A DNA stretch of 35,209 nt from an uncultured Granulosicoccaceae bacterium (GTDB lineage: Bacteria > Pseudomonadota > Gammaproteobacteria > CALCKW01). The stretch covers positions 1 through 35,209 of the forward strand of contig CALAMQ010000173.1 in NCBI GenBank assembly GCA_937925815.1, in the 5' to 3' direction. Shown in pieces: positions 1 to 8,182 of the stretch. The first letter of the stretch is position 1. The number at the start of each line of letters is the position of its first letter. Position numbers and translations under genes: made by a program. Under the pieces are notes generated by a model. The model was not told the origin of the DNA, ran no database searches, and saw nothing but the letters and a program-made list of their open reading frames with translations.

Positions 1-99
1 AATGGCGGACTTCTGCCCGGCGGCAGCGATTTCGCAAGAGCACTACAGCGTGCGAATGTTGAGCGTCTAGGCATCCTAAGTCGATGGATTTTCAACTGA
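1..99 (+). CDS. Possible 3' end of an unidentified coding region (partial)
   Basis: Frame 1 is open from the window edge to a TGA at 97-99 and gives about 32 residues ending in ERLGILSRWIFN. I do not recognise the family. The stretch is too short to prove it is coding, and another frame is also open for about 70 bases, so this is only a possible gene end. Confidence 0.25.
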   Translation, partial: NGGLLPGGSDFARALQRANVERLGILSRWIFN

Positions 100-272
100 G
101 CAATTGGCGCCTGTGAGCAACACCAACAGACCGTCTCAGATGGCGGGCTTGCGTCATCTCATGAGTTCTGTGCCCAGCCTCTGCCGTAGCGGGCTGCCAC
201 AGCAAGCCGATCAAAGTTGAGTGGACCCTGTTGCCAGGCTAATGCGCGCGTGCTGGGGCGCGAACGGTGGTG

Positions 273-288
273 CGTGACATGGCTCACA
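273..288 (+). promoter_or_regulatory. Candidate CRP-binding site
   Basis: CGTGA-N6-TCACA matches nine of the ten core positions of the enterobacterial CRP consensus TGTGA-N6-TCACA. Its centre (about 280.5) lies about 100 bases before the likely transcription start of the nicotinate operon. A Crp/Vfr-like protein is encoded in this window (minus strand, 24717-25382). Binding is inferred, and a single match of this quality could be chance. Confidence 0.4.
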
Positions 289-350
289 GCGCGCTAACTG
301 ACCCCAAAAGGTTGCCTTGTTGTCAGCCATTTTGGCCGGGTGGGTGTGCC

Positions 351-391
351 TTGACAGTTCAAGGGTCTACTGTTACGTTAGCTTACTAACG
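351..391 (+). promoter_or_regulatory. Promoter and MarR-type operator of the nicotinate operon
   Basis: A perfect -35 box TTGACA (351-356) is followed after 17 bases by a weak -10 (TACGTT, 374-379). A palindrome with arms CGTTAG (376-381) and CTAACG (386-391) overlaps the -10. Almost the same palindrome occurs at the promoter of the minus-strand ABC operon (17719-17736). The overlap fits repression by blocking RNA polymerase, with the MarR protein at 17983-18399 as the obvious candidate. Confidence 0.65.
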
Positions 392-478
392 CTATTCGTA
401 AATCGCCAAGGGCTAGGGTCAGTCTGTTGGAAGACCCCGTCAGCGCGTGCGGTGGCAACGGTAGAGGAGTGCGTGTAG

Positions 479-802
479 ATGACCTTTCTAGTGACTGAGA
501 ACTGCATCCGTTGCAAATATCAGGATTGTGTCTCCGTTTGCCCGGTCGATTGCTTCTTTGAAGGCGACACGATGCTGGTCATTGACCCCGACGAGTGCAT
601 CGACTGTGGTGTGTGTGTCCCAGAGTGCCCAGCGGATGCGATCGTTGCCGGGGATGAAGACGAGGACGGCTACTGGCTCGAGGTCAACACGCGCTTTGCG
701 AAAATTTGGCCAAATATCCTCACGCCCGGCGAGGTGCCTGCCGACGCGGACGAGTGGAACGGCAAATTAGGCAAGCGCGAGGTGTTGAACGGACATGGCT
801 GA
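479..802 (+). CDS. 7Fe-8S ferredoxin (FdxA type)
   Basis: A 107-residue low-potential electron carrier. The cysteine pattern matches Azotobacter ferredoxin I: C9, C17 and C50 are placed to bind a [3Fe-4S] cluster and C21, C40, C43 and C46 a [4Fe-4S] cluster, with C12 and C25 as extra cysteines. The C-terminal tail after residue 60 is also typical of the FdxA family. GGAG lies about nine bases before the ATG. The gene opens the operon and overlaps the ferredoxin reductase gene by 8 bases. Because the 6-hydroxynicotinate reductase of this pathway uses reduced ferredoxin, this protein is most simply its dedicated donor. That partnership is inferred from gene order. Confidence 0.9.
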   Translation: MTFLVTENCIRCKYQDCVSVCPVDCFFEGDTMLVIDPDECIDCGVCVPECPADAIVAGDEDEDGYWLEVNTRFAKIWPNILTPGEVPADADEWNGKLGKREVLNGHG

Positions 803-1625
803 AGCTGCAAGACACCTCGATTCTGAGCTGCTCATATTGGATGACGGGTTGCCAACGCCCGACAACTGTCTGCGCGCGCGCGTCCTGAGCGTCACCCACT
901 ACACTGATAACTTGTTTGAATTTTCGGTTGAGCGAGATCCGGGTTTTCGCTTCCAAGCCGGTGAATTTGCCATGTTGGGCTTGCCGCTTAGCGACACGCC
1001 GTTTCGTGCGTATTCAGTCGCCAGCGCGCCGTGGGAAGACCATCTGACCTTTTACTCAATCAAAGTGCCCGGTGGGCCGCTGACTGAGAAGTTGCAACAC
1101 CTGCAGGCGGGTGACTCGGTGCTACTCCGCCGCAAAACCACTGGCACTTTGGTCTGTGACGCGTTGTTGCCGGGCGAGCGTTTGATCATGCTGTCAACAG
1201 GCACTGGCGTTGCGCCCTTCGCCTCCGTTGCGCTTGACCCAGCAATCTACGACGCCTTTGGATCACTGGCGCTTGTTCAGGGTGTGCGCGTGTCGGCAGA
1301 GTTGCAATTTGCGCGTGCCTTACAACAGCGTATCGAGTCGGATGAGCTGATCCGCGAATTTGCGGCGGACCGCTTCGAACTGCTCACGTGCACCAGCCGC
1401 GAGGCCGGCGCGCGTGAGGGGCGGGTGACGGACTGGCTTTACTCAGGTGAGCTCGCCGCTGCAATGGGTTCCAGCGGGCTCGATCCCGAGACGGACCGCA
1501 TTATGATTTGTGGTTCAATGGCGATGCTCAATGAGCTCAAGTCATATGTAATTGATGCGGGGTTTGTGGAGGGTTCACGCAATCGCCCCGGTACTTTTGC
1601 GGTAGAGCGCGCTTTCGCCGGTTGA
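795..1625 (+). CDS. fpr: Ferredoxin--NADP+ reductase
   Basis: A 276-residue FAD enzyme of the bacterial (subclass I) ferredoxin-NADP+ reductase family. The FAD-binding motif RAYSVAS is near residue 73, the nucleotide-binding motif GTGVAPF near residue 137, and a MICGSMAM segment lies in the C-terminal part. The protein ends FAVERAFAG, like other Fpr proteins that close on an aromatic-x-x-(E/K)-x-AF pattern. It overlaps the ferredoxin gene by 8 bases, so the two are probably translationally coupled. Inferred role: pass electrons from NADPH to the ferredoxin and on to 6-hydroxynicotinate reductase. It could also serve the Rieske oxygenase encoded at 18697, which has no reductase gene beside it. 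Confidence 0.9.
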   Translation: MAEAARHLDSELLILDDGLPTPDNCLRARVLSVTHYTDNLFEFSVERDPGFRFQAGEFAMLGLPLSDTPFRAYSVASAPWEDHLTFYSIKVPGGPLTEKLQHLQAGDSVLLRRKTTGTLVCDALLPGERLIMLSTGTGVAPFASVALDPAIYDAFGSLALVQGVRVSAELQFARALQQRIESDELIREFAADRFELLTCTSREAGAREGRVTDWLYSGELAAAMGSSGLDPETDRIMICGSMAMLNELKSYVIDAGFVEGSRNRPGTFAVERAFAG

Positions 1626-1657
1626 TGTGTTAGCGCTCTCGTAACAGGAAAGCAGGA

Positions 1658-2503
1658 ATGGGCTACGTGCTGGTCGCAACCGAAAATGAATTGCAAGACC
1701 GTTTGGCAAACGGTGGGTGCCGAGTGGCTGCGGGCATGACAGACATGTACCCATCTGGACAGCTGCCCGGTTCGACTGAGTCTGTGGTCGATATCAGCCA
1801 GGTGTCGTCGCTTCGTGATATCAGCTGCACGGACGGCGCGTGGCGTATTGGCACCACCGTGCGTTGGTCGGATGTGCGGGTATACCCCTGGCCTGCGGGT
1901 CTTGAGATGTTGGCTGAAGTCGCGAGCCAAGTCGGTGCGGTGCAGGTGCAAAATGCAGCGACCGTGGGCGGGAATTTATGCAATGCATCGCCTGCTGCCG
2001 ATGGGATGCCGGTATTGCTTGCGCTCGGTGCCACCGTTGAATTGTGGTCTGTGCGCGGTGTGCGGGAAATGCTGCTGTCTGATTTCATTACGGGTGTTCG
2101 CCGAACCGCGCTCGAGCCCGGTGAGTACCTTCGCGCGATTTGCTTCAAAAACAACGAAGACGCTGTCGCCAGCGCCTTTTGTAAATTGGGTTTGCGGCAG
2201 TACTTGGTGATTTCAATCGCGATGGCCGCAGGCCAACTTCGCTGTGATTCAGCAGGCTGTGTCAGTGGTATTTCACTGGCGCTCGGCGCGTGCTCACCGG
2301 TTGCCACCCGCTTGTCAGACATTGAAGCATCCATCGTCGGGAAGCCAGTGTCCAAATCCTTGATTGACGAAGTCACAGCGGAGCGCGTTGCCTCGGTGAT
2401 TAGCCCCATCGACGATGTGCGCGCGACAGCCGCATACCGCCGTGATGCGGCAGTGCATGTTCTGCGCGATACCCTCGCGCGTTTAGTGGAGGCGGTGGCA
2501 TGA
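1658..2503 (+). CDS. FAD-binding subunit of a molybdenum hydroxylase (probable nicotinate dehydrogenase)
   Basis: A 281-residue medium subunit of the xanthine dehydrogenase/CoxM family. The two flavin-binding motifs are visible: AAGMTD (residues 24-29) and TVGGNLCNASPAADG (102-116). A C-terminal CO-dehydrogenase flavoprotein-like domain follows. AGGA lies just upstream of the ATG. The gene overlaps the next one by 4 bases (ATGA), so it should form a complex with the fused 2Fe-2S/Mo protein. A FAD subunit implies NAD(P)+ as electron acceptor, unlike the cytochrome-linked NicAB enzyme of Pseudomonas. The family is certain. Nicotinate as substrate rests on the neighbours, which act on 6-hydroxynicotinate. 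Confidence 0.85.
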   Translation: MGYVLVATENELQDRLANGGCRVAAGMTDMYPSGQLPGSTESVVDISQVSSLRDISCTDGAWRIGTTVRWSDVRVYPWPAGLEMLAEVASQVGAVQVQNAATVGGNLCNASPAADGMPVLLALGATVELWSVRGVREMLLSDFITGVRRTALEPGEYLRAICFKNNEDAVASAFCKLGLRQYLVISIAMAAGQLRCDSAGCVSGISLALGACSPVATRLSDIEASIVGKPVSKSLIDEVTAERVASVISPIDDVRATAAYRRDAAVHVLRDTLARLVEAVA

Positions 2504-5253
2504 AAGTATCGCTGACATTGAACGGGCAAGAGACCAGCATCGATGACCTCAGCGGCGCCGAGCGGCTGTCCAGCGTGTTGCGTGAATCTTGTGGCGCACG
2601 CGACGTCAAAGTGGGCTGTGAGGCCGGCGACTGCGGGGCTTGTACCGTGCTGGTCGATGGCGAGGCGATGAACGCGTGTATTGTGCCGGTCGCGCAGGTT
2701 GCCAACCGCCACGTCGAGACGGCAGCCGGTTTGCACCGCAACGGCGACCCAGATGCGGTACGCGTCGCGAGCGCCTTTGACGCCGGTGGCGCAGTGCAAT
2801 GCGGAATCTGTTTCCCCGGATTTCTGACCTCCTTGGTCGCGCTAAAGCGCCAGCAATCCCAACCTACCGAAGCTGAAATCACCGATGCGCTTGGCGGCGT
2901 GTTGTGCCGCTGTTCGGGTTACCGCAAGTTGATCGACGCCGCGGTGTCGGCCTGCGATGGGTCCGTACCGCGTACCGAGTGTGATGCTCTCGCCGGCAGT
3001 GTTGGTGATGCGGTGGCGCGTGTTGACGGCTTGCCGCGAATCACTGGTGACCAAATTTTCGGTGATGACATTGCCCCCGCAGACGCGCTTCGGCTCAGAG
3101 TGCTGCGCTCGCCTCACGCGCGTGCACGCTTCACGATCGGCGACACCCAAAGCTGGGTTTCACATCATCCGGGGGTTGAACTTGTTCTCACGGCGTCTGA
3201 CGTGCCGGGGGTCAATCGTTACGGTGTGTTGCCGGGCTTTGAAGACCAGCCCGTCTTCGCTGAATCTGAAGCGCGTTTCCGGGGTGAAGCGGTCGCAGCT
3301 GTGGTTGGGGAAAAAGCCGTAATTGAGGGTTTAGATCTCAACGACTTCCCGGTGACGTGGGAGCCGCTTGATGCCCTTGTGGACATGCCATCGGCGCGCA
3401 AACCGTCTGCTGATGCCTTGCACGCACACGCAGCAGAGAACATTTTATGCCGTGGTCGGGTCGAGAAGGGCGATGTGACATCAGCATTGGCGAGCGCGGA
3501 GTTTATCAAGCGCGGCACCTTTGAGACCGGGTTTGTTGAGCACGCCTACATCGAGCCTGAAGCGGGCTACGCAAGTTTTGACGGTGAGCGGGTGTCGGTT
3601 TTTGGTTGCACGCAGGCCCCTGTTATGGATCAAGAAGCGCTCGCCGGCATTCTCGATCTGCGTCTCGCGCAGCTGCGCATTGTGCCAACAGCCGTTGGCG
3701 GGGGCTTTGGCTCCAAGCTTGACTTGTCTTTCCAGCCCTTTGTGGCGCTCGCGGCGATGCGACTCAAGCGCGCTGTGCGCATGTGTTACTCGCGGCAGGA
3801 GTCGATGCAGTCTTCGACCAAGCGTCATCCATCTCGGATTGAACTGTCTATTGGCGCAACGCGCGATGGCTACCTCACGGCCTGTGATTTCGACGGCGAG
3901 TTCAACACCGGTGCCTACGCCTCTTGGGGGCCCACTGTGGCCAACCGGGTGCCGGTTCACGCATCCGGCCCCTACGCCTACCCACACTATCGCGCGCGCA
4001 CCACTGGTGTTTACACCAACAACCCGCCAGCCGGTGCTTTCCGCGGCTTCGGTGTGCCGCAGGCGGCCATCGCATTAGAGTTGTTGTTGGATGAAATGGC
4101 AGATGAACTCGGGCTAGATCCGCTGGCTTTTCGTCAGAAGAATGCGTTGCAAAACAATGTGCCAACCGCGACCGGTCAATGCTTTTCACAGGGCGTGGGT
4201 ATCTCGGCGTGTTTTGATGCGCTCGCGCCTCACTGGCAGTCGTTGAATGCAGAGGCTGCGGCCTTCAACAACGAGTCTGCTCCGCGCTACCGACGCGGCG
4301 TGGGTCTGGCCGGTGGGTGGTACGGCTGCGGCAACACCTCGATGCCCAACCCGTCGACGATCAAGTCGGCCCTGCGCGCAGACGGTGGCGTTGTGCTGCA
4401 CCAAGGTGCTGTTGACATTGGACAAGGGTCCAACACAGTGATCGCGCAGATTTTTGCGACGGCCGTGGGCTGTTCACTGCACGCGCTTGAGTTGATCAGC
4501 GCGGACACGGACATCACACCGGATGCCGGCAAGACATCGGCGTCGCGCCAGACCTTCATCAGTGGCAATGCCGCGCGCTTGAGCGGGCTCTCTTTACGTC
4601 GCGAGTTGCTCGCGGCGCTCGGAGCGCCCGATGACGCAGATCTCGTGTTTGACCCCAATCTGACCGGTGCGCGGTTGGGCGACGCCTTTTGGCCATTTGA
4701 TGCCAGCGCCTTGCCGCTCGATAACGCGGGCTATGTCATCTGTGTCGAGGAGAGCTACGACCCGCCAACAGCACCGCTCGACGAAAACGGCCAGGGCGAA
4801 CCCTATGCGCAATTTGGTTATGCGGCGCATCTGGTGATGCTGACGGTGGATACGGCACTAGGCACTGTGGAACTCAATAAGATTGTGGCGGCACACGATG
4901 TCGGCAAGGCGATCAACCCGATTTTGGTTGAAGGCCAAGTGCACGGCGGTGTTGCTCAGGGCGTTGGTATGGCCTTGATGGAAGCCTATGTGCCAGGCCA
5001 GAGTGAAGATCTGCACAACTACCTCATACCAACCATTGGCGACGTTCCGCCAATAGAATCACTGATTGTCGAGGTGCCGGACGCGCACGGCGCGCACGGT
5101 GCCAAGGGCCTGGGTGAGCACGTGTTGATTCCAACTGCGCCTGCCATCCTCAATGGAATTCGACGGGCGACCGGTGCGCGTTTGCGTGCCATCCCCGCCA
5201 CCCCTGATGCCATTCTTACCGCATTGCGCGGTGACGAGCTTGTAGAAGAGTGA
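2500..5253 (+). CDS. Fused [2Fe-2S]/molybdopterin subunit of a molybdenum hydroxylase (probable nicotinate dehydrogenase)
   Basis: This 917-residue protein joins two subunits that are often separate. Residues 1-150 carry the plant-type 2Fe-2S set C40, C45, C48, C60 and the second cluster set C101, C104, C136, C138. From about residue 165 the xanthine dehydrogenase large-subunit domains follow, with the Mo-cofactor motifs GGGFGSK and GAFRGFG. A conserved glutamate near residue 873, in GLGEHVL, fits the catalytic base. Predicted reaction: hydroxylation of nicotinate at C6 with water as oxygen source, electrons passing through the Fe-S clusters to the FAD subunit. No signal peptide is seen, so it is cytoplasmic. 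The substrate is inferred from the adjacent 6-hydroxynicotinate reductase. No XdhC-like maturation factor is present in the window. Confidence 0.85.
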   Translation: MKVSLTLNGQETSIDDLSGAERLSSVLRESCGARDVKVGCEAGDCGACTVLVDGEAMNACIVPVAQVANRHVETAAGLHRNGDPDAVRVASAFDAGGAVQCGICFPGFLTSLVALKRQQSQPTEAEITDALGGVLCRCSGYRKLIDAAVSACDGSVPRTECDALAGSVGDAVARVDGLPRITGDQIFGDDIAPADALRLRVLRSPHARARFTIGDTQSWVSHHPGVELVLTASDVPGVNRYGVLPGFEDQPVFAESEARFRGEAVAAVVGEKAVIEGLDLNDFPVTWEPLDALVDMPSARKPSADALHAHAAENILCRGRVEKGDVTSALASAEFIKRGTFETGFVEHAYIEPEAGYASFDGERVSVFGCTQAPVMDQEALAGILDLRLAQLRIVPTAVGGGFGSKLDLSFQPFVALAAMRLKRAVRMCYSRQESMQSSTKRHPSRIELSIGATRDGYLTACDFDGEFNTGAYASWGPTVANRVPVHASGPYAYPHYRARTTGVYTNNPPAGAFRGFGVPQAAIALELLLDEMADELGLDPLAFRQKNALQNNVPTATGQCFSQGVGISACFDALAPHWQSLNAEAAAFNNESAPRYRRGVGLAGGWYGCGNTSMPNPSTIKSALRADGGVVLHQGAVDIGQGSNTVIAQIFATAVGCSLHALELISADTDITPDAGKTSASRQTFISGNAARLSGLSLRRELLAALGAPDDADLVFDPNLTGARLGDAFWPFDASALPLDNAGYVICVEESYDPPTAPLDENGQGEPYAQFGYAAHLVMLTVDTALGTVELNKIVAAHDVGKAINPILVEGQVHGGVAQGVGMALMEAYVPGQSEDLHNYLIPTIGDVPPIESLIVEVPDAHGAHGAKGLGEHVLIPTAPAILNGIRRATGARLRAIPATPDAILTALRGDELVEE

Positions 5254-5257
5254 TGAT

Positions 5258-6733
5258 ATGACTCGAGTGCCAGTCGAGAAGATTCGTTGCGACGCCTGTC
5301 CTGTGACCTGTTTCATTGCGCCGGGAAAGTCGGGCGCTTGTGATCGCTACGCCAATCACGACGGAGATTTGGTTCGATTGGATTCGCCAACCGTCGTCGA
5401 GCGAGTCGTTGCGCGCGGTGGTAAGCTCGTGCCATTTAGCCCCAGTGGTGAGTGGGACGGCGATGTGGTTCACAGCAATCGGCCATTTTTGACAGCGGTT
5501 GGCACGGGCACAACCTACCCAGACTACAAGCCAGCCCCTTTTATCGTGAGCCAGGATCTCGATGGCGTGGACCTCGTGACTGTGGTCACCGAGGGAATTT
5601 TCAGCTATTGCGGCGTCAAGGTGAAAATTGACACTGACCGGCACCTCGGTCACGAGTGCGCGAGCGTGCGCGCTAACGGTGAGGTGGTAGGTCACGTCAC
5701 CACGACTGAGTACGGCTCAAAGATGCTCTCCCTCGGCGGCGTTGAGCACCTGACGGGTGGCAGTAAGAAAGAGGGGCGTATCACCTGTGAGACCTTGTTG
5801 GCACTGACCAATCGGGAAGCCGTCACGCTGACCATTGACGAGGGCCCGGAAGTGATAGTCCAGGCTGGTCAGCCGCCGGTGATCGATGGCGTGACCGAGG
5901 CACGCATGCGCGTCGGCTGTGGTTCCGCGACTATAGGCATGTTTGCCAAACAGTGGTTTTCGCTGGTGGATGAAGTGGTGGTCGTGGATGACCACATCAC
6001 AGGTGTGTTATCTGAACACGAAGCGGGTAAGGGTCTGGACGTGCCGCCAACCGGCATCCGCATGCGCGGGCGCAAGTCGACCCCGGGCCGCTATTTTCAA
6101 GTTGCCAACCCAGGCACTGGCTGGGGTGGTACGGACATCGAAGACCCCTTGAGTATCATCGAACACTTCAAGCCAGCTGTTGCTTGGCCGGGATTGCGGT
6201 TGTTGATGGTGTCCACAACCGGCGAGCAGTGGGCGTACTTTGAACTCGATGATGACTTACAGCCGCAGCCGGCGGAGATCAGCGAGGCATTGCGTTTAAC
6301 CGTGGATCGCATCGAGGAGAACTGCGAGCCCTCGGTGTGTTCGGTGTTGTTCATGGGTGGTGCGGGTGGCTCATTGCGTGCTGGTGTCACCGAGAACCCT
6401 GTGCGCCTCACACGCTCTGTCAAAGACACGCTGACACACGTGAGTTGTGGCGGCGCTGAGGCCTATGTCTGGCCCGGTGGTGGCATCACTGTGATGGTGG
6501 ATGTGTGTGACATGCCATCCGGCTCTTTTGGCTACGTGCCAACCCCGGCACTGGTCGCGCCGATTGAATTTACCATGCGCCGCGATGACTACGCGGCGCT
6601 CGGCGGTCATGTCGACGAAATCGTGCCACTGCAATCCGTGCTCGATCAACCGCACCGCGCGGTAGACGCTGCCACTGCCCATTGGCCGGTGGATCAAAAC
6701 CACTTTGGTTGGCGCGAGCAAAACGGTGACTAG
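5258..6733 (+). CDS. hnr: 6-hydroxynicotinate reductase
   Basis: A 491-residue protein that I recognise as a homologue of 6-hydroxynicotinate reductase. That enzyme uses reduced ferredoxin to convert 6-hydroxynicotinate to 1,4,5,6-tetrahydro-6-oxonicotinate. The N-terminus has a cysteine set C11-x2-C14-x3-C18-x9-C28 suited to an Fe-S cluster, and further cysteines occur in the middle (SYCG, HEC) and near the end (NCEPSVC, SCGGAEAYVWPGGG). The characterised E. barkeri enzyme holds [2Fe-2S] and [4Fe-4S] clusters and a covalently bound flavin. The gene starts 4 bases after the dehydrogenase stop and overlaps the UPF0280 gene. The enamidase and ferredoxin genes in the same operon support the assignment strongly. 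Confidence 0.85.
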   Translation: MTRVPVEKIRCDACPVTCFIAPGKSGACDRYANHDGDLVRLDSPTVVERVVARGGKLVPFSPSGEWDGDVVHSNRPFLTAVGTGTTYPDYKPAPFIVSQDLDGVDLVTVVTEGIFSYCGVKVKIDTDRHLGHECASVRANGEVVGHVTTTEYGSKMLSLGGVEHLTGGSKKEGRITCETLLALTNREAVTLTIDEGPEVIVQAGQPPVIDGVTEARMRVGCGSATIGMFAKQWFSLVDEVVVVDDHITGVLSEHEAGKGLDVPPTGIRMRGRKSTPGRYFQVANPGTGWGGTDIEDPLSIIEHFKPAVAWPGLRLLMVSTTGEQWAYFELDDDLQPQPAEISEALRLTVDRIEENCEPSVCSVLFMGGAGGSLRAGVTENPVRLTRSVKDTLTHVSCGGAEAYVWPGGGITVMVDVCDMPSGSFGYVPTPALVAPIEFTMRRDDYAALGGHVDEIVPLQSVLDQPHRAVDAATAHWPVDQNHFGWREQNGD

Positions 6734-7616
6734 CCTCGCTGCGCGCTTGCCGCGGCGAGACCGCCCGGACAGTTTGCACCTGCAGCACGGTCCAATCGAT
6801 CTCGTGCTCAGCTACCACGGCGATGCCGCTGCGGTTGATCGCGCCTACGCGATGGCCGCAACCTACTTTGACGGCCTGTTGCAAGCGTTGGTGGACGAAC
6901 TCCCAGCCCTGCGCGCACAGACCCGTGCGGGCAATCAGTTTGCAGGTGCGGTGGCGCAACGCATGCAACGGGCGACAGAATCGGCGTCGCGTGGCACCTT
7001 TGTCACCCCGATGGCTGCAGTCGCGGGATCGGTGGCGGACGCCGTGCTCGAGGCGTCGTGGGTGCCTGGCATTACCCGCGCGAGCGTGAACAATGGTGGC
7101 GATATCGCACTGCGTTTGGCGCCACAAGAACGCTACACACTCAGGGTATGCAGCTTGGACAACCAGCCGCTCGCTGACTTTTCTGTGCATGAGCAAGACG
7201 GTATTGGCGGTGTTGCCACCAGTGGTCGCGGAGGCCGTAGCCTGAGTTGCGGTATCGCTGATTCTGTTACCGTGTTGGCGTCTTGCGCGGCCGAGGCGGA
7301 TGTCGCGGCCACATTGATCGCCAACGCGGTGGACATGCCCGGTTGCGACCGTATAGTACGTGAGCCGGCCAATGCGCTGCAGCCAGACTCCGATCTCGGG
7401 GAGCGCTTGGTCGTGACTCACTGCGGCGACTTGGACGAGCACGAAGTCGCCATGGCCCTAGACAATGGCGCGTGTTGCGCGCGTGAATGGGTCGACCGCG
7501 GCGCAGTTAAAGCCGTCGCGCTATTTCTCAGGGGCGCAACCCGCGTCGTTGGTTGTGAACGCAGCGTTGCCCTAGCGGGAAGCGCCAGTCAGGAGAGACA
7601 ATGCATAACGTTGTAG
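6726..7616 (+). CDS. UPF0280 family protein (ApbE superfamily), candidate flavin transferase
   Basis: A 296-residue protein from a GTG at 6726 that overlaps the reductase stop by 8 bases. A TTG at 6705 would add seven residues. It resembles UPF0280/COG2122, a group distantly related to ApbE FAD:protein FMN transferases. Visible segments are FVTPMAAVAGSVAD (about residues 95-108), NNGGDIALRL (about 121-130) and a late SCGIADSVTV, which correspond to conserved blocks of this superfamily. The function of UPF0280 is not established. The reductase encoded just upstream has covalent flavin in its characterised homologue, so a role in attaching it is plausible. This is inference from position and fold family. 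Confidence 0.75.
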   Translation: MTSLAARLPRRDRPDSLHLQHGPIDLVLSYHGDAAAVDRAYAMAATYFDGLLQALVDELPALRAQTRAGNQFAGAVAQRMQRATESASRGTFVTPMAAVAGSVADAVLEASWVPGITRASVNNGGDIALRLAPQERYTLRVCSLDNQPLADFSVHEQDGIGGVATSGRGGRSLSCGIADSVTVLASCAAEADVAATLIANAVDMPGCDRIVREPANALQPDSDLGERLVVTHCGDLDEHEVAMALDNGACCAREWVDRGAVKAVALFLRGATRVVGCERSVALAGSASQERQCITL

Positions 7617-8182
7617 TTCGACGTCAATTTGAATTCGTCGAAGAGATTTTTCATGAGGGTGGACCAAGGCCCGATGCGCCGCTGCGCAAAGCCGCGACGG
7701 TTGCAGTCATTCACAACCCCTTTGCCGGCAGTTACCACGAGGACATCAGTCCGTTCATGGAGGCATTGAAGCCCATTGGGCTTCAACTGGCGCGCGCCAC
7801 AGCTGAGGCTCTTGGCGGTGTCGAACGTGTGCAAGGTTATGGCAAGGGTGCCTTGGTAGGTTGCTCTGGCGAGCTTGAACACGGTGCCCTGTGGCACGTG
7901 CCCGGCGGCTATGCCATGCGTGAGATCCTTGGTGACGCACTTGCCATTGTGCCTTCGACTAAGAAAGTGTGCGCGCCCGGTGGATCGTTGGATATTCCCT
8001 TGACCCACGTCAACGCTTCCTATGTGCGCAGCCACTTCGATGCAATGGAAATTTGCCACAGTGACATGCCGCGTCACGATGAGATAGCCGTCGTCCTCGT
8101 CATGAGCGACGGCGCCCGAATTCACAACCGAGTCGGTGGCCTCGCCGCCGATGAAATCAGCGCAATGGACGGATTGAGATGA
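7601..8182 (+). CDS. DUF1185 / 'amino acid synthesis' family protein, copy 1
   Basis: A 193-residue protein of the AA_synth (DUF1185) family, whose reaction is not known to me. Conserved blocks are HNPFAGSYHED, YGKGALVG followed by GELEH, VPSTKK, SLDIPLTHVNASYVRSHFD and a C-terminal RVGGL...DGLR. It has no signal peptide or membrane segment, so it is probably cytoplasmic. It overlaps the UPF0280 gene by 16 bases, has its own AGGAGAG upstream of the ATG, and overlaps the second copy by 4 bases. The two copies share all these blocks but differ widely elsewhere, which suggests two distinct subunits or two successive reactions. Its operon place suggests a role in nicotinate breakdown, perhaps after enamidase. 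Confidence 0.8.
   Translation: MHNVVVRRQFEFVEEIFHEGGPRPDAPLRKAATVAVIHNPFAGSYHEDISPFMEALKPIGLQLARATAEALGGVERVQGYGKGALVGCSGELEHGALWHVPGGYAMREILGDALAIVPSTKKVCAPGGSLDIPLTHVNASYVRSHFDAMEICHSDMPRHDEIAVVLVMSDGARIHNRVGGLAADEISAMDGLR

Larger units (their letters stand above)
100..478. other. Intergenic region upstream of the nicotinate operon
   Basis: No convincing gene lies in these roughly 380 bases. The region holds a CRP-like site (273-288), a TTGACA -35 box (351-356) and a palindrome (376-391), each described separately. The length fits a regulated promoter region for the ten-gene operon downstream. Confidence 0.6.

Noticed and set aside
1628-1645. GTGTTAGC half-operator between the ferredoxin reductase and FAD subunit genes
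   Set aside because: The right half (GTAAC) is displaced by three bases and incomplete, and no promoter is visible. Likely chance inside an operon.
1663-2799. Long open frame on the minus strand opposite the FAD subunit and Fe-S genes
   Set aside because: It is a shadow of two well-supported genes in a GC-rich region and shows no recognisable protein.
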